Assembly: GCF_024343615.1 (NCBI RefSeq)
Contig: NZ_RJUB01000126.1
Span: 27,929-91,928, forward strand
DNA: 64,000 nucleotides
Direction of reading: 5' to 3'
Source of the DNA: Ferruginibacter sp. HRS2-29
GTDB lineage: Bacteria > Bacteroidota > Bacteroidia > Chitinophagales > Chitinophagaceae
The notes beneath the pieces were generated by a model. That model made no database searches. It was not told the origin of the DNA and saw nothing but the letters and a program-made list of their open reading frames with translations. Made by a program: the position numbers and the translations under genes. Position 1 is the first letter of the stretch. Each line of letters opens with the position of its first letter. Positions 60,066-64,000 of the stretch are shown piece after piece.

Positions 60066-61361
60066 TTGAAAACGATACTCCTCATCGGTGCCGGAAAATC
60101 CGCCACTGTACTTATAGATTACCTTACAGACGAAGCGGAAAAGAACAACTGGAAGTTTATCATCGCAGATGCGAATAAAGAACAGATACTGCTCAAGACC
60201 AAAAATTCACGTTATGCAGAAGCGGTTGAGCTGGACATCACCAATGAGAAGCAACGCTCGAAGTTGATAGAGAAATCGCATGTCGTGATATCCATGATGC
60301 CGCCGCACCTGCATTTCCTGGTGGCAAAAGATTGTGTGGAATACCGGAAACATCTGCTTACCGCTTCCTATCTTGACAAACAGATCAGCAGCCTGCGGGA
60401 TGAGATCAGCAATCGTAAATTACTATTCCTTTGCGAAATGGGATTGGATCCGGGCATCGATCACATGAGCGCTTTATTGCTGCTTAACCGCATCAAATCT
60501 GAAGGTGGCGATGTGGTTTCTTTCCGAAGCCATTGCGGTGGATTGGTAGCACCTGAAAGTGATGATAACCCATGGCATTACAAGATCAGCTGGAATCCGC
60601 GGAATGTGGTCCTGGCGGGAAAAGCAGGCGCCGTTTACAAAGAAAACAATCATACGGTCACTGAGAAATACGATGAGCTTTTCAGGACTGACAGGGCTAT
60701 CCCTACCGGTGATGAAACGATCGGTTCGCTGAGTTATTACCCCAATCGCGACAGCCTGCCCTATCTTGACCTTTACCAACTTCATCATGTAGAAACTTTC
60801 GTGCGCACTACCCTTCGCTATCCTGATTTCATGGAAGGATGGAAACATATCATCGCATTGAACCTCACTGATGAAACCATTTCTTATGAAAGTGATGGAA
60901 GAACGCTGCAGGATTTTTTTCAGGCTCATGCCGGCGATAAATTATCCGGCCTTCCGCAGTTGGTGGTAAAACAACTCAATTTTTTAGGAATGGATGATAG
61001 TGAGACCTTCATCAATAAAGGACTTTGCAGTGCTGCGGACGTATTGCAAATGGCGCTGGAAACAAAGCTGGTTTTGCAACCACACGACAAAGACCTGGTG
61101 GTGATGGTACATGAAATAGAATATATAAAAGACGGCGCAAAAAAATTACTCACCAGCTCATTGATCGTAAAAGGCGAAGACAGTATGAATACGGCCATGG
61201 CAAAAACGGTCGGTCTTCCGCTCGGAATTGCCGCAAAACTGATACTGGAAGACAAATTGAAGTTAAAAGGATTGCATATTCCTACAAGTCCGGTGATCTA
61301 TGAGCCGGTGCTGGAAGAATTGGAAAAACATGGAATTTCTTTCGTAGAGAAGGCGATTTAA
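60066..61361 (+). CDS. Saccharopine dehydrogenase-like oxidoreductase
   Basis: This 431-residue protein starts with the NAD(P)-binding MKTILLIGAGKSATVLIDYL, then ISMMPPHLHFLVAKDCVEYRKHLLTASY, CEMGLDPGIDHMSALLL and SHCGGLVAPESDDNPWHYKISWNPRNVVLAG, all typical of saccharopine reductase/dehydrogenase (LYS9-like). In bacteria the family may act in lysine degradation. The reading uses TTG at 60066 as start, since the next Met is far inside the Rossmann fold. It is alone, downstream of the GAGTTGACAACTC palindromes. Confidence 0.87.
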   Translation: MKTILLIGAGKSATVLIDYLTDEAEKNNWKFIIADANKEQILLKTKNSRYAEAVELDITNEKQRSKLIEKSHVVISMMPPHLHFLVAKDCVEYRKHLLTASYLDKQISSLRDEISNRKLLFLCEMGLDPGIDHMSALLLLNRIKSEGGDVVSFRSHCGGLVAPESDDNPWHYKISWNPRNVVLAGKAGAVYKENNHTVTEKYDELFRTDRAIPTGDETIGSLSYYPNRDSLPYLDLYQLHHVETFVRTTLRYPDFMEGWKHIIALNLTDETISYESDGRTLQDFFQAHAGDKLSGLPQLVVKQLNFLGMDDSETFINKGLCSAADVLQMALETKLVLQPHDKDLVVMVHEIEYIKDGAKKLLTSSLIVKGEDSMNTAMAKTVGLPLGIAAKLILEDKLKLKGLHIPTSPVIYEPVLEELEKHGISFVEKAI

Positions 61362-61482
61362 TTGATAATTTTATAAAGGATAATGGATAATGCTTCCTAT
61401 TGAAAGTTCTTCCGTATAAGGAGAATACCATCGATTGGAAACATTATCCATTATTCCGTTATCAATTATCCATTATCTAGTA
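61362..61482. repeat. Inverted repeat of GATAATGG words, second copy
   Basis: TTGATAATTTTATAAAGGATAATGGATAATG on the left and CATTATCCATTATTCC...ATCAATTATCCATTATC on the right. It lies between two convergent genes and encodes the C-terminal DNG and the TAA stop of the sirtuin. Confidence 0.8.
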
Positions 61483-62152
61483 GCTTCTTCAACTCTTTTA
61501 CTCCTGTCGTAGCCGGCATTTCAATCAGTTGTATAGATGGATCATTTACAAAAGGGATACTCTTATCAACGATGAATTTTGGAACAGACGGCGCCACATA
61601 ATCTATCAGTGACGCGGCCGGGTATACCTGCAAGGATGTCCCGATCACCACAAAAATATCTGCCGTCAATACCACCTGCACTGCTTTTTCAATCATGGGT
61701 ACGGGCTCTTCAAACCATACGATGTGCGGCCTGAGTTGTGTACCATCGTTTCCTTTGTCGCCTACATTTATATCTCCCCGTATTTCGAGCACTTCACCAG
61801 GACGGCCTATGCTGTGCATCTTGAAAATTTCTCCATGCAGGTGCAATACATTTGTTGAGCCGCCACGTTCGTGCAGGTCGTCTATATTTTGTGTAATGAT
61901 AGTTACGTTAAATTCTTTTTCCAGTCCTGCCAGCCCGGTATGTGCGGCATTGGGCGAAGCGGCAGCAACATCGCGGCGACGCATGTTATAGAAATCGAGC
62001 ACCAATGCGGAATCTTTGATGAATGCCCGGGGTGTTGCCACATCCCGCACATCATACCCATTCCATAATCCATCGCTGTCGCGAAAAGTTTTCAACCCGC
62101 TTTCGGCACTTATACCGGCGCCTGTGAGTACCACCAGGTGTTTCTTTTTCAT
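61466..62152 (-). CDS. NAD-dependent protein deacylase, sirtuin (CobB/SIRT5-like, no zinc site)
   Basis: This 228-residue sirtuin has GAGISAESGLKTFRDSDGLW, the NAD-binding TQNIDDLHERGG (Gln88, Asn89, Asp91), the catalytic His106 in LHLHGE and VIGTSLQVYPAASL. Tyr55 and Arg58 in FYNMRRR correspond to the YxxR pair that favours acidic acyl groups (succinyl, malonyl) in SIRT5. The protein has no Cys at all, so the usual zinc tetrad is absent and a short loop replaces it. This may be normal for a Bacteroidota subgroup. The C-terminal residues come from the adjacent repeat. Confidence 0.9.
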   Translation of the reverse strand: MKKKHLVVLTGAGISAESGLKTFRDSDGLWNGYDVRDVATPRAFIKDSALVLDFYNMRRRDVAAASPNAAHTGLAGLEKEFNVTIITQNIDDLHERGGSTNVLHLHGEIFKMHSIGRPGEVLEIRGDINVGDKGNDGTQLRPHIVWFEEPVPMIEKAVQVVLTADIFVVIGTSLQVYPAASLIDYVAPSVPKFIVDKSIPFVNDPSIQLIEMPATTGVKELKKLLDNG

Positions 62153-62160
62153 GTTTCAAA

Positions 62161-63099
62161 TTAAACATTTTGCTTCGAAACATCCGCCGGCTTTCTTTTT
62201 TTGTAAATAAAATATACTGCTACTATCAGCAATATCAATGGCCAGATGGATACGAGCCCTACCAGCAAGCCGGCCACCCAGGCAGCGCCTGTAGAAAACG
62301 CTTCCCCTGCTTTTGCAAAAAATGACGGGCTTTCATCGGGTGCTTTCAATGCTCCTGCTCCCTTGAAATAAGTGAGGTTGATGGTGCTGTAAGCCGCCTG
62401 CGATGTGAGTGATGCATATCTTCCCGCGGCTGATTCTATCTCTTCCTGGATGCCGTTTATTTCTTCCTGCACCTGCAGCACTTCCGCCATATTTTTTGAT
62501 TCTTTCAGGAAATCCAGGTATTTGAGGCGCATCTGCTTTTTTGCTTCCAGCCTGGAGCGTGTATCCACAATGCTTCCGGTAACATCTTCGGTACGGATAC
62601 TTTTTTCGGTAACCACAGCATCCGTCCCCGGCAATGCGGCCATCAGTTCATCGAAATACTGAACAGGCACTTTGATTGAAAGTACCGATTCCGATCTTCC
62701 TTCTGTCATGTTGTTGTCTTCCTGCGCAACATAGGCTCCATATTGTTTCAGCTTTCCGTTGAGCCCTTCGCCATATGTTTTAAAATCTTTCACTTCTATT
62801 TTTACCGTAGCGGTCTTGATGATCTTTTTTGACCAATCCACTACTGTTATGGGCGCAGCAGACTTTACTGCCGGAGTTGTGCCGGCAGAAGGGCCGGATG
62901 TTGGTGTAGTACTGTCGGTGGCAAGAGGTTGCTGGTCGTTGATGACGGGAATATCTTTGTGGGTGCCGGCATCATTGGGGGATGTTTCAACGGAAGAGAT
63001 GAGATCGTTGGATGACCTGGATTCTTTCACTCCATCCTGGCATGAAGCTATCAGCAGGAGCGCAACCACGCCCCCGATAAAGGGTTTGAACTTAAACAT
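62161..63099 (-). CDS. DUF4349 domain lipoprotein
   Basis: This 312-residue protein has a lipoprotein signal (LLLIASCQDG, Cys20), a Ser/Thr/Pro-rich linker (about 25-85), the DUF4349 domain (IIKTATVKIEVKDFKTY... VVTEKSIRTEDVTGSIVDTRSRLEAKKQMRLKYLDFLKESKNMAEVLQVQEEINGIQEEIES) with a central coiled coil, and a C-terminal membrane helix (GLLVGLVSIWPLILLIVAVYFIY) followed by KKRKP. It is anchored in a membrane at both ends. Role unknown. Eight bases separate it from the sirtuin gene, which may share its transcript. Confidence 0.87.
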   Translation of the reverse strand: MFKFKPFIGGVVALLLIASCQDGVKESRSSNDLISSVETSPNDAGTHKDIPVINDQQPLATDSTTPTSGPSAGTTPAVKSAAPITVVDWSKKIIKTATVKIEVKDFKTYGEGLNGKLKQYGAYVAQEDNNMTEGRSESVLSIKVPVQYFDELMAALPGTDAVVTEKSIRTEDVTGSIVDTRSRLEAKKQMRLKYLDFLKESKNMAEVLQVQEEINGIQEEIESAAGRYASLTSQAAYSTINLTYFKGAGALKAPDESPSFFAKAGEAFSTGAAWVAGLLVGLVSIWPLILLIVAVYFIYKKRKPADVSKQNV

Positions 63100-63183
63100 A
63101 AAAATTGATTGATTTGTTAGTGATAAGATATCGGATGCATCCTTATCACATAATACACGAATCTCTGAATAGGTAACCTTGCT

Positions 63184-63291
63184 TAATTAAGAATTAAAAA
63201 TTTAAAATTAAGAATTAACAATCTTAGCGAAAGAGGATCACAGATTATAAAGGGATGAGGGTGATTACACAGATTGTTTTACTTCGTAAAA
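63184..63291. repeat. AATTAAGAATT repeat and truncated cloverleaf element N3
   Basis: AATTAAGAATTAAAAATTTAAAATTAAG (63184-63220) is followed by GGATCACAGATT (63236...), GATTACACAGATTG and the small hairpin TTTTAC-TTC-GTAAAA, the left third of the N1 element. The rest is missing because the IS256 end starts right after the hairpin. Confidence 0.75.
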
Positions 63292-63325
63292 GACACTATC
63301 CCATAAAGTGTGTAAGTAAAATATT

Positions 63326-63357
63326 AGGGTTTGGCTTTTTTATTAAAGCTGAACCCT
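63326..63357 (-). terminator. Transposase terminator
   Basis: AGGGTTTGGCTTT and AAAGCTGAACCCT pair around TTTTATT. It overlaps the last codons of the transposase. Confidence 0.6.
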
Positions 63358-64000
63358 TTTTTCAAATATTGTTAAGAACTGGTTTAGGATTAAGCCCCAG
63401 TTCTGTATGGGCATCGTCCATTTTTTCGTAGCCTCTCTCAGGGCCAAAAATACAGATTTTAAAACTGCCTCATCTGTCGGGAATGATAATTTGTTTTTGG
63501 TATACTTCCTTATTTTACCGTTCAGATTTTCTATAAGATTGGTGGTGTAAATGATTTTTCTGATTTCAAGCGGGAAGTCAAAAAATACGGTGAGTTCCTC
63601 CCAGTTATCCTCCCAGGATTTAATGGCATATGGATATTTATGGTTCCATTGCGAAGCAAAATGTTCCAGTGAAGCTTTAGCTGCCTGTTTGGTAGGCGCA
63701 TCATAAATCTGCTTCATATCCTTTGTAAACTGTCTTTTATCTTTCCATACGACATACCTGGCTGAGTTACGGATCTGATGTACCACACATATCTGTGTCT
63801 GTGATTGAGGGAACACTTGCTTGATAGTTTGTGTAAATCCATTGAGATTGTCGGTAGCTGTAATAAGGATATCTTCCACGCCTCTTGCCTTCAAATCGGT
63901 TAATACACCCAACCAGAATGCGGCGCTTTCACTTTTGCCCAACCACATACCCAGTACTTCTTTTTTACCGTCCCTATTGAGTCCTACGGCCAGGTAAATG
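63343..64000 (-). CDS. IS256-family (Mutator) transposase, C-terminal part
   Basis: The frame is open to the window edge: [20 protein letters not shown], then [51 protein letters not shown] and later [49 protein letters not shown]. This is the DDE domain of IS256 transposases: the second Asp is in ITATDNL and the Glu in LIENLN. About 220 C-terminal residues are present of roughly 400. No frameshift is seen, so the element could be active. Confidence 0.93.
   Translation of the reverse strand, partial: IYLAVGLNRDGKKEVLGMWLGKSESAAFWLGVLTDLKARGVEDILITATDNLNGFTQTIKQVFPQSQTQICVVHQIRNSARYVVWKDKRQFTKDMKQIYDAPTKQAAKASLEHFASQWNHKYPYAIKSWEDNWEELTVFFDFPLEIRKIIYTTNLIENLNGKIRKYTKNKLSFPTDEAVLKSVFLALREATKKWTMPIQNWGLILNQFLTIFEKRVQL

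Larger units (their letters stand above)
63292..64000 (-). mobile_element. IS256-family insertion sequence, right end (partial)
   Basis: The element starts with GACACTATCCCATAAAGTGTG at 63292, a sequence of the type found as terminal inverted repeat in IS256-like elements, and includes the transposase gene up to the window edge. The other end is outside the window. Confidence 0.8.

Overview
The window looks like a chromosomal contig of a member of the Bacteroidota, most likely Chitinophagaceae or a close relative. The evidence is a 285-residue RpoD without region 1.1, promoter elements of the TAnnTTTG type, secreted proteins with type IX secretion (T9SS) C-terminal sorting domains, TonB-dependent barrels with N-terminal carboxypeptidase-regulatory domains, DUF4249, DUF4349, DUF3667, DUF3822 and DUF3276 (PUR) proteins, and an lpxK gene. 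No rRNA, tRNA or CRISPR array was found. The species cannot be named from the sequence alone.

Layout. 1-4.3 kb: a hexuronate operon (end of uxaC, kduD-like dehydrogenase, kdgK, kdgA, exuT-type transporter) that takes up glucuronate or galacturonate and breaks it down through 2-keto-3-deoxygluconate. 4.5-11.4 kb: housekeeping genes (ABC exporter, PUR protein, pgi, ltaE, rpoD). 11.8-18.7 kb: secreted proteins (FGE-fold protein, 21-residue-repeat T9SS protein, C10-like cysteine peptidase lipoprotein, TlpA-like thioredoxin). 18.8-28.6 kb: an accessory stretch with a REP-associated transposase between inverted REPs, a delta-60-repeat T9SS protein, parD with a frameshifted parE, an AT-rich pair (AbiC-like membrane protein and Vsr/DUF559-like nuclease), higBA, a RadC-like protein, a seven-copy palindrome array and an XRE regulator with clustered direct repeats. 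28.7-42.3 kb: DUF4249 lipoprotein, trxB, folB, M1 peptidase, methyltransferase, a ParB-like/YwqK-repeat protein, MATE exporter, DUF3822-rsmD, fthC and lpxK. 42.4-63.1 kb: two TonB-dependent receptor-like barrels, a DEAD-box helicase, small enzymes, an hxlR/nmrA divergent pair, gyrA, a MacB-type permease, a saccharopine dehydrogenase-like protein, a sirtuin and DUF4349. 63.3-64 kb: one end of an IS256-family element, cut by the window edge.

The most striking property is the intergenic DNA. At least eight families of short repeats fill almost every gap. They include AT-rich tandem words that supply stop codons to neighbouring genes, GC-rich hairpins, the CTGTCAGCCTGAGCTTGTCGAAGG palindrome (single pairs and one array), REP hairpins next to their probable transposase, and a large nested inverted repeat that can fold as a four-way (cloverleaf) structure. 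That last element occurs three times, once in reverse orientation, and its small stems change sequence while staying paired. One copy is broken by the IS256 element.
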